DNA from: a virus
Strand: one strand, 5' to 3'
Virus record (IMG/VR): IMGVR_UViG_3300031772_000178
Span: 1 to 31,783 of that record
Length of the DNA: 31,783 nt
The first letter of the stretch is position 1. Each line of letters opens with the position of its first letter. The translations under genes and the position numbers were made by a program. Positions 10,801 through 19,006 of this stretch are shown here, piece by piece. Under the pieces are notes generated by a model that was given only the letters and a program-made list of their open reading frames with translations, did no database searches and was not told where the DNA came from.

Positions 10801-11777
10801 GGGTCCGTCTGAATCACGGGTGCGAACGTTTTTACGACGTAGTTTCCCGATTCGTCGTAGGTGCGCCGTGCGAGAATGTTGTTCAGTTCATCAAAGCGAA
10901 CAAATCGTGGTGTTTCGCGCACCGCTTGAAGTTCCCCGTTGATGACGCGCGCCAATTCAATGAAATTGGTATCCGCTGCGTTGTCAAGTGAGCGTTTATC
11001 CAACGTGAGCGATATGCGGAAACGATGCGCACCAGGCGCGTTGGCATTCGCAGGGTCCAAGAGAGACGCACCCACCACATCGTCCAATTCATCGATGAAT
11101 TCCTCGGTAATGGTGAGACCGATACGATAGCTTGGGAGCGAACTAAACGGATTGAGCACAATCGTCTGCTGGCGCACGCGCACGAAGAAGCCCGAGACGA
11201 AAAAGATGCCCTCATCGATGCTAATCACGGAGGCGGATGTGAACACGTCTGCCTGCAAGCCGCTCACGAATGTCGCGGTGATGCCCGCGTCGTCGGACGC
11301 CTGCACGACAGCCGATGGGGCGAAGGGGACGGCTGTCTGGTATTTGAACAACAGATAGTTGTTGGACACCTGTCCTTCATCCGCTGACATGAACTGAAGA
11401 ACGTGTGCTCGCTGCGTGGTGGTAACGGTATCGAAAATCAGCTTACCTTGGTTGGTCGTCCGATTAAAGAACGCCACCAAATTCGACAGCGCCGTGACCT
11501 GTCCGCTTGATACGGTCGTATCCAGCGTGAGGTGTCCACCGAAAACAGCTTCACCGTCCTTGAATGAGGACTTTCCTAGACGCTCAAGTTGTGCTTGAAG
11601 TTGCGTCTGAAGTTGGGTGAGTTCACGAGATTGCACCGCAATCTTCGGACGAAAGAGGATACGATGGAAATCGTTGTATTCACCCTGAAGTTGAGTAGAA
11701 TCAACGTTCGATGCAGTATACCAATCGTCGTAATACTGCGTCCGTAGAGCATTCTGTGTGGTATTGGAAAGGGCCAT
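4875..11777 (-). CDS. Giant DUF4815-type virion structural protein (2300 residues), probable baseplate or tail fibre component
   Basis: The N-terminal 90 residues (YYDDWYTASN, then an EYNDFHRILFRPKIAVQSREL-like stretch and a Gln/Leu-rich helix) resemble the DUF4815 domain at the N-terminus of large structural proteins in T4-like environmental phages. Around residues 880-1150 come NLRSLLDFRPV and a region with ARLDTRVTHLEYY, also typical of these proteins. A segment with GLRPAGTLYPFFDG lies near residue 1290, and a beta-rich domain with DPLAETILVDG and MPGKEYAIIVRSD near 1690-1800. Much of the rest is Asn/Thr/Gly-rich, as in phage fibres. Its place just after gp8 corresponds to where T4 encodes gp9 and gp10, which attach fibres to the baseplate, so a baseplate-mounted adhesin is likely but unproven. 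It starts 10 bases after the gp8 stop, with a GAGA-type ribosome site. Confidence 0.85.
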   Translation of the reverse strand: MALSNTTQNALRTQYYDDWYTASNVDSTQLQGEYNDFHRILFRPKIAVQSRELTQLQTQLQAQLERLGKSSFKDGEAVFGGHLTLDTTVSSGQVTALSNLVAFFNRTTNQGKLIFDTVTTTQRAHVLQFMSADEGQVSNNYLLFKYQTAVPFAPSAVVQASDDAGITATFVSGLQADVFTSASVISIDEGIFFVSGFFVRVRQQTIVLNPFSSLPSYRIGLTITEEFIDELDDVVGASLLDPANANAPGAHRFRISLTLDKRSLDNAADTNFIELARVINGELQAVRETPRFVRFDELNNILARRTYDESGNYVVKTFAPVIQTDPDDSNNFIVAVGPGKAYVRGFEVNSNQTIKKSLRKGRSTANASSRSIPLTVGNFVYTIRVQASDPTSYFANTSLVDIHCVNVALINTSSTASYSESKIGQARVRMLEPWEVPSTISLYANNTITKMFFYDVSFDVLTGNLIAGTVNGSAITVSVLTGNGFPVGDAVGSVNSAIVGATIILGGASSPVSGTFTVNNYTANATAAYVTLAEFLPTLPNANTTYKLLFQPRDLDSFALRDAAVAAIDAPYYPRLSFQADVDTNSKDNGNPTGTTIVSDTNDNMLVYQIPETYLKANTMTVNTVIWKAWVKTSANAQGLGGASNLNFTLTVSGANFSLPTGNLSATTAQENLLIFDQSNLTNGHGILIEFADSGNTTNRFLSNVNVTQSGSDYNILFTYHNGAVSAGTHSLVGLAKTTITGLPVRTKTLYIGNTSAALANTTGALSNGQIEFHTLNVSPGAVYSLKTTDVWRISKIWYKADNTAFSNTDLSTATDVTSLFALDTGQRDNSYEYSQLTVLVDAGITVHPTGRLLVIFDWFDHGGRGYASVDSYLSDANIIKGMTYDTIPNYTSPKYNRAINLRSLLDFRPVRAHTSFASANLVYASTDTSNDATYLTVTSDSYLFPVSDDIWFGSYEYYLARIDKMSLSYDNTINVQEGLDAVSPQPPLDTDSNLLLFQLTIPPYTIVDSNGVPTGVTLQTFHYRRYTMQDLARLDTRVTHLEYYTSLNNLERVTNDTSLVDADGLDRFKNGIIVDPFVGFALADVAQPDFTASIDPVARQLRSAFNTFVLSFAGDTSNSTSYNTKLVGDMAVLSYNTEAFITQSLATHAVSVNPFDIANYYGNIKLSPAVDIWKDTINRPAQVIDLGGPDAAWVNAHNVNFTQWGEWDSTFSGAVTGTGTVTNAPNDPNWINHPWEHPIGQLLETTYQEVTTSSTRARQGTAFGFNVTAAHESLGNIVRDISVIHNIRARDVLFAGDGLRPAGTLYPFFDGTNVTKYVQQGDVLKLASQTLPAVDPFFMGQTVYVKKALTGNVATLSGNTTLTGTGSKWTYELVAGQMVRIVQGVNTFDAYVNAISTDTSATLITTASQTLANATVFTLTPVTVADYNKRISGNTVVYTLKVVRATLDADIDSATPYPITAGCLRPDKMVQDGANTTTGATLLQPASPRVPVANSYTIDAAICRSGVVRAYSTATGKLRFDLDIQDSSVATPGTVIHFVAGPGAGQSANVVSYTTANQTAVLDTSSLSNITAGQSIYSVGQPVTDGFLANSTITSGRAGTVAGIFHIPAGLFPVGTRQFRLTDSANNIPRDASTFADATYEASGLSQTQQDVSVTSRSLGITQTGTVSEAFSTSETHTQEIGQRWVDPLAETILVDGVKYPQGVFVTSIDLCFAGKPTDDIPVILELRPVINGYPSSLEILPCVSPTGYAVVTLRNDQVNTSSAPSMNTASTYTRFEFAAPIHLMPGKEYAIIVRSDSDLYTVYTAELGSSIIGSDAKVSKQPYAGSFFKSQNASTWTESPFEDLMFRINKAIWTASDEVPLSGILVARAVPPATNTFFDSIEFYPHQVQFSDKTATSFALDIKPQNLTTGDLTGAVAVRYAIINNTWMPLSNRSMVQGYGGTSAANNIAGRFFLGGPSIGAANTIDALFSLSTKSPDVAPYVDMKKVNLLGVQHLINNMGLYSNNVTFTNRGAGYLPTLRAGTITSVSGNSTLVGVGTAFDTVLVAGDTLVLGGNLEFVVSSITNATQLVATTNATASRAANVFHDYGTSGANNAVVVTITVGNGADASAYATVGRNGKLSNTVFSNTGSGYSGTPLLAVPAPDACTGYTIAQTTGTLSYNSELSANGGNALTRYRTHSVTLADGFDARDIVVIFDAYRPLGSHFYVYYKAFPANADTARFDDQPWRLMTQVTKDATVSNRITELKEFEFQTPNSRALDSVVDTTDKFKVWAIKVVMASSGTTDVPRIANFRAIALDE

Positions 11778-11787
11778 AGTGTCTCAA

Positions 11788-13152
11788 TTAACCTAGCTGG
11801 AAAACAAGTTTGATTTCTTCAACCTGGTCGTTCGCCCGCGTAATGGGGACGCGCTGGTCGCAGTAAAGAATGTCTCCCGTAAAGAATGTCAAGGCAGGGC
11901 TGTTGATGACCCCAATCGTGTATTCCACACCGGTGGCGTTGCACATCAGCACGTCGCCAGGGCTGAAGGGTGCGGTCTGTCCCTTGTCATTCACATAGGT
12001 GAGACGAAGCACGGGAACCGCGTTCCCATTCGGTTGCACGTCCACGACAATCGCCGTGGTGTTCGCCGCATTCGTTTCATTGAAAATCACATCATCGGGC
12101 GCGAACACGCCCGTATTGGAGGACACGATGCAATCGGTGGTTTGCTTGTAGAAGTTCGCGTTCGCTGCGTTTCCATTGGCGAGCAGCGGATTGACAATAA
12201 CACCCACGCGCCGATAGTTATTCGTGACGGTCAAGCCCCCGCTTTCGCTGAACTCGAACTGCGTCGTCGCCATGACTGCGGCGGTCCCCAATTCCATCAC
12301 GGGGTCATACCCATGGTTTGGATACGGTGGGATAATCGCGCGAAGGACCGCCGTCGTGGCCCCCGCTTGGTAAATATTGATCGTTTGCACGTTGGAATAT
12401 CCGAGACCCCCTGTGCTGAGCAGGACCTTTGTCACCGCTCCCGCGGTAATCGTGACGCCGGTGTTGACAATCGTGGCGCCTGATCCGTCTCCGATGAGGG
12501 TATCCACTGTCGTCACCGCGACGTTGTATCCCGCTCCTCCGTTGGTAATGACCAGCGGTACAGCAATCGGTAGTCTACCAGCATACGTGTTGGCATTTGA
12601 CTGAACTGTGGAGTTTGCCAATACAGGCATCCACGCGCTCGTCAAGAATGTGAACAAATCGGTGCCAATGGTATACATGTATTGCCACACGTATCCATCC
12701 CCTGTCGTTTGCGGATCAACGTTCGTCCCAATCGTGCTTGGGGCGATGGTGCTCGCCGCATTCGCATTATTCCACAAGCACTTATAGACTTTCAGCGGAG
12801 CGGATGTGGTGTCCAACACATAGAACGCTTTGGAGAACAGATCCGCATCCGTATCGTCATACTGGATATACGCTGTGTTCGTTGCCCAGTTACGTCGAGG
12901 AACGACCAGATAGGTATTTGCTTCAGGAATTCGCTTAATTCCGAGCATATCTCGCCAGTTCTCGAAAGTCTGATGCTGCACGTCATTTACGGGAACGGGC
13001 GGATTGGTATCGCTGACAGAACCGTTGGCCGCGTCTACCCAGTTCTGTGGGCGCCCAATAAACGCATAGACATACTGCGAGGTGTTCGCAAAGGCGTTCA
13101 GAAATTCCTTGGCGAGAAATCCACGATATTTTTTGGTAAGGATGCTTGACAT
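11788..13152 (-). CDS. gp8: Baseplate wedge subunit gp8
   Basis: The 454-residue protein carries the N-terminal pattern of gp8 in T4-like phages: an opening LTKKYRGFLAKEFLNAF, a YAFIGRPQNW segment, then YKCLWNNANA, DGYVWQYMYTI and WMPV between about residues 120 and 185. gp8 forms a dimer in each wedge of the T4 baseplate and bridges gp7 and gp10. It is longer than T4 gp8 (334 residues) because of an Asn/Gly/Thr-rich C-terminal half, as in other environmental T4-like phages. A CTAAATA motif lies 25 bases before the start, in the 42-base gap after gp7, so it may have its own late promoter. Confidence 0.85.
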   Translation of the reverse strand: MSSILTKKYRGFLAKEFLNAFANTSQYVYAFIGRPQNWVDAANGSVSDTNPPVPVNDVQHQTFENWRDMLGIKRIPEANTYLVVPRRNWATNTAYIQYDDTDADLFSKAFYVLDTTSAPLKVYKCLWNNANAASTIAPSTIGTNVDPQTTGDGYVWQYMYTIGTDLFTFLTSAWMPVLANSTVQSNANTYAGRLPIAVPLVITNGGAGYNVAVTTVDTLIGDGSGATIVNTGVTITAGAVTKVLLSTGGLGYSNVQTINIYQAGATTAVLRAIIPPYPNHGYDPVMELGTAAVMATTQFEFSESGGLTVTNNYRRVGVIVNPLLANGNAANANFYKQTTDCIVSSNTGVFAPDDVIFNETNAANTTAIVVDVQPNGNAVPVLRLTYVNDKGQTAPFSPGDVLMCNATGVEYTIGVINSPALTFFTGDILYCDQRVPITRANDQVEEIKLVFQLG

Positions 13153-13177
13153 AGGTGGTAACCTGTGAAATCAATTC

Positions 13178-13184
13178 TATTTAG
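13178..13184 (-). promoter_or_regulatory. Putative late promoter (CTAAATA) upstream of gp8
   Basis: On the minus strand the gap between gp7 and gp8 contains CTAAATA, ending 25 bases before the gp8 ATG. It shares TAAATA with the T4 late promoter element TATAAATA. The same 7-mer occurs at three other gene boundaries here. There is no mapped transcription start. Confidence 0.5.
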
Positions 13185-13194
13185 TGACTGGTTT

Positions 13195-16100
13195 TTAGTC
13201 GTCCTGGTCCAGTCCTGAGGCCGGGTCCTCTGCCTGGTTTTCTGCTTCACTGACGGGCTCATAGGTGTTATACTGTTCGCTGATTGCATTGGACGCAAGG
13301 ACCGAAATGGCATTTGCGTACCATGGGTAAATCATATCGACGCCCTTGCCGTGGCGGATAGCGGTTAGAGCTTCTGTACCATCGCGGAGCGCCGCATTCC
13401 AGAGGTCTTGCACATATTCTGGTGTGACAGGCTCGTTCAACAACGTGATCTGCCCGTAACGACCGACCGCGCCCCCGATGGTAACAGTGGTGGGGTTGTA
13501 GGCCACGTCGGGGATGATGTCCACGGCCTGATTAGACCCGTTCAAGTAAATTTTGAGTTCGCCCGCATTCAAATCAAGGAATTCCGTGTCAAACAAATCA
13601 GGATCGGCGCCCGTGTAGGACACGACGAGCATATTCCACGCTTGCAGGGAAACCGCGTTCGTAGACACCACAGTTTCCGCTCCGATATAACCATGGATCA
13701 GGCCGCTTGCATCAAGGGTGAGCTTGCACCAGCCGCCGGTATCCACAATCGTTTTTTCTGTAGCAGGAAGCCCACGTTCGGGACGGAACCACGCGATAAT
13801 GGCGCCGCGGTACTGTTGATCTCCGCTATGTCCCGCAAAGAGTTGGGCATTCGCATTGCTAAAGCTGTAGGTGGCGCCAGTGACCGCGCCGTTCGCAAAC
13901 TCCCGACTATTGAAAATGTGGGTGGGTCCATCATCCGTCACATTCGTCGTATCTCCCACGGCAAGGATTGCGGTGGTAATCCCGTTGCTAGTGACACTGT
14001 TCGCAATGAAGGTCCAATGGAGCGCCGGCGAGAACCCGTAACTGAATAGGGTCTGTTCATACGCATTGGCTTCCAGATCCGATCCTGCGGGAATGAAGAT
14101 GTTCGTTTCGGGACGCACAGGCACGTCCGCGGCCGTGCGCGACCGGTTGCGGTAAATCGCGCCGTCACCCAAATCGATGATATAGAGCATATCAGTCGTG
14201 GTCGACACAAGACCCACGTCGTCGAACAAGGATATGCCCGCGCCGGCGCCTGGTGCGAAATCGGGGTTGCTGTCGTTGGGATTCAACTCCAACGTCGCCA
14301 CATCGATAATGACCACGCGACCCACCATTTTGAAGCCAGCAGGGTGAAGAAGTTTGAGAAGCATATCCCGATAGCGGTCTATAGATTCTCCCACTTTGAC
14401 CACATAGACGAAATCGTTGTAGAACGTCTCATCTTGCAAGTATTTGTCAGAACTAAGGAACCCACGCGATGTGGTGAATGATCCTGCGTAGCGTGTGATG
14501 GCACCGAGCACGGGCGTGAAGTATGCGTCATCGCCTGTGCGACCATTACCATGTATTGCCGTGATCCCAATGTTATTCCCATCGAAATAGTTCACACCCG
14601 AATTGAGAATCGTGACCTTATTGATTTGCCCCGCATCGCGACCCACGACAAGATTCGCACTGGCAAAGAGCGTTACTTGATTGGCAAGTGAGATAACTGC
14701 GTTTAGCGGATCTTGTGTATCCACCGGTGTGACGTTCGGTTCGAGATAGTATTTCTGTTGCACGCGCGCCGAAATACTATCAGACGTGACGAAAGGAGGA
14801 TTGGTGTACCCATGGCCCTGGGTCAACAAGCGCACCCGCTTGATTTTTCCATAGAATTGCTGCGATTGTGGAACCGCGCTTTCGATAAATCCTGTCGCAA
14901 TGATTGAGTAGATATTGGAAACAAGATTGGTTCCCGATACCGCCCCGTAGATCGTCAAGAGCGTGTTGTTGACCACCGTTTTAACGACGGCGTGCGTTCC
15001 TGTCCCAAAGCGAATGTGGGTATTGGGACGGAGCACAGACGCAAACAACGTATTCGTTCCTGTGACATTCGCGGTGCCATCTGTTGCGACGGTGCCCGTT
15101 TGAAGCACGCCGGTGCCGTTAGCTTTGAGATACACGGCCGGCTGAAACTGGTTGATGGGCGTGATGTTCTTCAGATATAGGGTGTTGTGATTGTTTCCTG
15201 CACTGATATCTGCAATGATGACATTGGCCGTGAACAGCGCACCAGAGACATTGGTGGACGCATCCGCGGCGCTCGTAAGCGCGAAGACAACATCCGTATT
15301 TGTGAAATAGGTATTGGTCGCTGTCGCCAGTGTGGCCGCGACGTTCGACAAGGCCGCCGTCGTTTCGGTGTTGTTGGTGAACACCCACGGGATCATGAAG
15401 GGCTTTTCGTCCGTGGCGGCCAAAAAGATTTCAATTTCACTATCAATCGTTGTGCCGTTGAGTTCTACAACGCCGGTATCCACCCCATAATCTGTTGAAC
15501 TAATATTGACCGTTGCGGTCGCATTGCAGAACGGATCAATCAATAATTCCAAGATGATCGTGTTCTGATCTTCAAGGACGAGATAGTCCGTCGCATCGGG
15601 TGTCTGCTGCTCATTAAGGAAAAAGCCACCCTCCTCGGTCAGCCAATCACCGTAGACAATTTCGCTGATGATAGCGGTCGCACCAGACCCTGATGTGCTC
15701 ACAAACGTCACGGGGAGACCGACCGTATAGCCATCGCCGCCCGCGATCACAGTGACACTGTTCAATGAGGTATTCGCCACGGTTTTTGCTTCCGCGAGCG
15801 CACCATAGCCGTAGCCGCCAGCAGGACCCTGAGAGAAGGTAATCAGGTCACCAGGCACGTAGTTGCTACCACCACTATCAATGATGAGGTCAGTGATCAC
15901 CGGCAAAATCGTGGTCTGGACTTGCACATCCGTTTCGATGTTGGTAAGAATTTGTCCAGGCTCAAACGTACCCTGAAGGCTTGATGGTTTGAGATATACT
16001 TCATTGATCAGGACGAATTGCCCAAAGGCTTGCCCGACCACAGCGACGATCACGTTTTCCACAATGGCGGTGCCCGTGGCCGTGCGCACACGTTGCCCCA

Positions 16101-16650
16101 CATAGTAGGTGGCGACATCTTCATTCGAGCGACCAATCGCGGCGGACACCTTCAGCGTAACTGTCTGTACCCAACTGCCGTCGCTCGCGCGCAGCACATC
16201 TTCGCGAGGGAAATAAATGTCGCTGTCGGTGTTAAAGAATACGCGAAAGAACCATTTGAAGCTGCCGACGGACCCCTTGGATTGATAAAACTCCCGCAAT
16301 CCTGAGACCAAGCGGTCTTTGGGAATCCATGAATAGATCGGCACATCTTTCCCAAACATCGCCATGAAATGCACGATGAATTCGTCGAGGGTTGTTTCGA
16401 TATCCCGATAGTCAAAGAACTTCCGAGCTTCATAGAGCGGCCCACCCAATTGCGTCGTCGTGGTGACAGCAGTTGGGTGTGTCCCAAAGTCGGGGAAGGT
16501 ATCGGCGGATTCCGTCGTGCGGCTTTGTTCAAGGAAGGAAACAAAGGCTTTGACGAATTCGACAAAGAGCGGGTAATCGGCTTCTACGAAGTCGGGCACC
16601 GCCGATTTGACGAAATTGACGAACGATTCGCCTTCATTGAATGGGCGCAT
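13195..16650 (-). CDS. gp7: Baseplate wedge subunit gp7 with C-terminal LamG/concanavalin-like domain
   Basis: The 1151-residue protein opens with a conserved gp7-type region: PLFVEFVKAFVSFLEQS near residue 30, then DIETTLDEFIVHFMAMFG, IPKDRLVSGLREFYQSKG and GSFKWFFRVFFNTDSDIYFPRE up to about residue 150. gp7 is a core wedge protein of the T4 baseplate that binds gp6, gp8, gp10 and gp53. The middle is long and beta-rich. From about residue 920 to 1090 the sequence reads like a laminin-G/concanavalin jelly roll: GAIIAWFRPERG, WCKLTLDASGLIHGYIG, WNMLVVSYTG, GELKIYLNG and TVTIGGAVGRYGQITL. Such domains commonly bind carbohydrate. The end is acidic. It starts 3 bases after the gp6 stop. Confidence 0.85.
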   Translation of the reverse strand: MRPFNEGESFVNFVKSAVPDFVEADYPLFVEFVKAFVSFLEQSRTTESADTFPDFGTHPTAVTTTTQLGGPLYEARKFFDYRDIETTLDEFIVHFMAMFGKDVPIYSWIPKDRLVSGLREFYQSKGSVGSFKWFFRVFFNTDSDIYFPREDVLRASDGSWVQTVTLKVSAAIGRSNEDVATYYVGQRVRTATGTAIVENVIVAVVGQAFGQFVLINEVYLKPSSLQGTFEPGQILTNIETDVQVQTTILPVITDLIIDSGGSNYVPGDLITFSQGPAGGYGYGALAEAKTVANTSLNSVTVIAGGDGYTVGLPVTFVSTSGSGATAIISEIVYGDWLTEEGGFFLNEQQTPDATDYLVLEDQNTIILELLIDPFCNATATVNISSTDYGVDTGVVELNGTTIDSEIEIFLAATDEKPFMIPWVFTNNTETTAALSNVAATLATATNTYFTNTDVVFALTSAADASTNVSGALFTANVIIADISAGNNHNTLYLKNITPINQFQPAVYLKANGTGVLQTGTVATDGTANVTGTNTLFASVLRPNTHIRFGTGTHAVVKTVVNNTLLTIYGAVSGTNLVSNIYSIIATGFIESAVPQSQQFYGKIKRVRLLTQGHGYTNPPFVTSDSISARVQQKYYLEPNVTPVDTQDPLNAVISLANQVTLFASANLVVGRDAGQINKVTILNSGVNYFDGNNIGITAIHGNGRTGDDAYFTPVLGAITRYAGSFTTSRGFLSSDKYLQDETFYNDFVYVVKVGESIDRYRDMLLKLLHPAGFKMVGRVVIIDVATLELNPNDSNPDFAPGAGAGISLFDDVGLVSTTTDMLYIIDLGDGAIYRNRSRTAADVPVRPETNIFIPAGSDLEANAYEQTLFSYGFSPALHWTFIANSVTSNGITTAILAVGDTTNVTDDGPTHIFNSREFANGAVTGATYSFSNANAQLFAGHSGDQQYRGAIIAWFRPERGLPATEKTIVDTGGWCKLTLDASGLIHGYIGAETVVSTNAVSLQAWNMLVVSYTGADPDLFDTEFLDLNAGELKIYLNGSNQAVDIIPDVAYNPTTVTIGGAVGRYGQITLLNEPVTPEYVQDLWNAALRDGTEALTAIRHGKGVDMIYPWYANAISVLASNAISEQYNTYEPVSEAENQAEDPASGLDQDD

Positions 16651-16653
16651 GAT

Positions 16654-18540
16654 TTAGAGAATCCCACCTTGGAAGAAGGTTGCTTGGTCATCGGGCGTGA
16701 CATCATCATCCGCCTCAACCCGAATATTCAAATCTGTGGCATCGACCGTATAGAGCAAATTGAGTCGTGGAGCAAAATCATTGACCGCAGGACGAATGCG
16801 AATGCGGACATCGACTTCATCATTCTCAATCGCGAGAGGAATGAAGTTGTTCAGGGAGACGGTTCCATGTTCGCGGTCCACATTGCCAATGCCGGCTTGG
16901 ACGGTAGTGATCACACCATTTGCCAAACGACGCACGACGCTGATATCATCATTGCTTTCTATGAAGAAGCAGTTGTTGACGGTGGCGCCCGTCTGGTCCG
17001 CATAGGAAAACCGATGCGATAGATTTTCAAGAATTGTGGATTCTGAACCACGTTTCAGCGGCACACCATATTTGAGCGTGGCGCTGTTAGACGCCCCCAA
17101 AATTGGAACAACCCGCTTCTCCAAGTCTAAACGAGTGAGCGAGCTAACAATGGACTCATCCGTATCATCAATGACGCGCGTCAGTCGGGAAAACCGAAAT
17201 TGCGTATCAAACTTTTCAATATTCTGTTCGGCATAAAGCACGATGTTGTTGCTAATGGCCTGTTGCAATTGGAGCTTGGTGAGAGGCGCATTCTTGGGTT
17301 CATATTTCACCAGCGACCCAACAACAACATACACGTAATCGGGGTCAATGACCGATGGAATCGTCCCCACAATCACATGAGGCTTCACAATCGTTTCTTC
17401 GATCACGTCGCGGACACTATCCGTGAACCGCAACCCAATCTTGGGCTTGAGTGCGATGAATACTTTACCCAAAATTGGACGTTCTTTCGGGTCATTTGGG
17501 TCTCCCTGCTCGCCACCGAATACGTTGATCGCCGCGATGTGCTCACCATAGTCCCGCAGGATGATGGCTTTGTAGTCCGCCGCGGTCACACAGCGATTTT
17601 GTGTCTGATAGACAGACGGTGCGAGGAAACGAATGTCATCAAGCGTTTGTGGGTCCGCGCCGCCTTGGCTCGGAGACGTATTCGCATCGGCATCCGTCGC
17701 ACCTGTGAGGAAATTCGTGATATTAGCCGTCAAAATGCGAAACGGACCACGAATGCTGTTTGCGGTGTTTCCGCGTGAAATGAAATACTCGGCGAACACC
17801 AGATTACCATCTTCGAGCGCCGCGCCCACCACACCATTCCCGAAACGAAGTTCAGGGAAGCTATTGTAGGCTTCTTCCACCCAAAACACCTTGTCCGTGG
17901 GTTCGATCAACAAGAAGGAATTGGCGGGCTGCCACGTAGCGGACACGTTGCTGGTCACGCTATCAAAGACCACCAACGTAAGCGAACCAAAGTCGATATT
18001 CGCATTGGGGATGACAAACCGTTGTGTCGGGTCCGTGAGATTCACCACAAACCGGTAGGTTGCGGGGTTGCCTTCCACGAGCGCGACATCGGTGCCTTCA
18101 TAGTTCAGGCTGGTGGCGTTCTGGGTGAGTGTCGCGTCCTCCACATTATAGAAATTGAAGGAATTGTTGGCCTGGAGCACGAACTGGGTATGTTGCGGGA
18201 GGGTAATCCCCAACGGCGTCGTGTCTGACAGTTGCACCACGACGTTTGCCGTCATCCGCGCACTATTCACACCGTGGGTGTTGTATCCCAACATACGGGC
18301 GTGCGCGACCACAGAGGAACGCAATTGCGCCGTATCCAAGAACGCTTCATTCACCGCAGACGAAAGATACACGCCATTGTAATAGGTTACGTAGGCAAGC
18401 ACACGCGCGAGCATTCGCAAGCCACTTCCCGTGAAGTCATAATCCGAAAACGTCGGGTCGGCCTTCATGAACGTGATCAGATTGGTGAGAATCTGGTCGT
18501 AATCAAGTTCAGCAACGCGCAATTGGGGGTTAGTGGGCAT
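16654..18540 (-). CDS. gp6: Baseplate wedge subunit gp6
   Basis: The 628-residue protein matches gp6 of T4-like phages, a member of the baseplate J-like superfamily. Its dimers form the ring that joins the six wedges and closes around the hub. Visible landmarks are LRVAELDYDQILTNLITFMK and SDYDFTGSGLRMLARVLAYVTYYN in the first 60 residues, ELRFGNGVVG in the middle (the substrate-like loop typical of J proteins), and a VTAADYKAIILRDYGEHIAAI segment near residue 320. Length is close to T4 gp6 (660). It lies 4 bases after gp25 and 3 before gp7, the same gp25-gp6-gp7-gp8 order found in cyanophages. Confidence 0.9.
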   Translation of the reverse strand: MPTNPQLRVAELDYDQILTNLITFMKADPTFSDYDFTGSGLRMLARVLAYVTYYNGVYLSSAVNEAFLDTAQLRSSVVAHARMLGYNTHGVNSARMTANVVVQLSDTTPLGITLPQHTQFVLQANNSFNFYNVEDATLTQNATSLNYEGTDVALVEGNPATYRFVVNLTDPTQRFVIPNANIDFGSLTLVVFDSVTSNVSATWQPANSFLLIEPTDKVFWVEEAYNSFPELRFGNGVVGAALEDGNLVFAEYFISRGNTANSIRGPFRILTANITNFLTGATDADANTSPSQGGADPQTLDDIRFLAPSVYQTQNRCVTAADYKAIILRDYGEHIAAINVFGGEQGDPNDPKERPILGKVFIALKPKIGLRFTDSVRDVIEETIVKPHVIVGTIPSVIDPDYVYVVVGSLVKYEPKNAPLTKLQLQQAISNNIVLYAEQNIEKFDTQFRFSRLTRVIDDTDESIVSSLTRLDLEKRVVPILGASNSATLKYGVPLKRGSESTILENLSHRFSYADQTGATVNNCFFIESNDDISVVRRLANGVITTVQAGIGNVDREHGTVSLNNFIPLAIENDEVDVRIRIRPAVNDFAPRLNLLYTVDATDLNIRVEADDDVTPDDQATFFQGGIL

Positions 18541-18544
18541 AGGT

Positions 18545-18955
18545 TTACCGTAATCTTGAGAGGAAAAGCGATAGGGTAATGGGCTGAATTTGATTGAGCA
18601 ACCGAATCGTCAACTGTACCTGGTAACGATTGCCATCTTCATCGAAATCGAGTAACAATCCCAACACCTTGACGCGGGGCTCAAAGGCGGCAATGGACGC
18701 CAAAATCTCACTCTGCAACAGGGCTGAAGTGATCGGGTCCATCGGCTCAAAGAGCAGATGTCGAATACGAGAACCGTAGGCGGGGAAGAATGGCACTTCA
18801 CCCGTTTGTGTCATCAGGATGTTCTTGATCGACCGCTTGACCGCATCCACACCCGACAACGTTATGATGTCGAAGGTCACAGGATTTTTGGCAAACGTCA
18901 TGGAAATGTCTGTATATTCCCGATTGCGCGGTAAGGTGATGTCGATTTCTGCCAT
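18545..18955 (-). CDS. gp25: Baseplate wedge subunit gp25 (GPW/gp25 family)
   Basis: The 136-residue protein has the length and pattern of gp25, the small wedge protein that nucleates the tail sheath and sits beside gp6 in all contractile-tail systems. Landmarks are DAVKRSIKNILMTQTGEVPF, then the FPAYGSRIRHLLFEP segment near residues 60-75, and a FEPRV motif near residue 96, the conserved EPR triplet of the family. The stop is 4 bases before gp6. The start is set by the ATG at 18955, 18 bases after a CTAAATA motif. Confidence 0.93.
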   Translation of the reverse strand: MAEIDITLPRNREYTDISMTFAKNPVTFDIITLSGVDAVKRSIKNILMTQTGEVPFFPAYGSRIRHLLFEPMDPITSALLQSEILASIAAFEPRVKVLGLLLDFDEDGNRYQVQLTIRLLNQIQPITLSLFLSRLR

Positions 18956-18973
18956 AAGTGTTGAACTCGGTGG

Positions 18974-18980
18974 TATTTAG
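18974..18980 (-). promoter_or_regulatory. Putative late promoter (CTAAATA) upstream of gp25
   Basis: The 51-base gap between the peptidase gene and gp25 contains GGCTAAATA on the minus strand, 18 bases before the gp25 ATG. It shares the TAAATA core of the T4 late promoter element, and CGGCTAAATA is identical to the copy at 26424-26433. A fresh start for the gp25-gp6-gp7 wedge genes is plausible. Confidence 0.5.
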
Positions 18981-19006
18981 CCGCTATCTTGAGATGCTTC
19001 GCGGAG

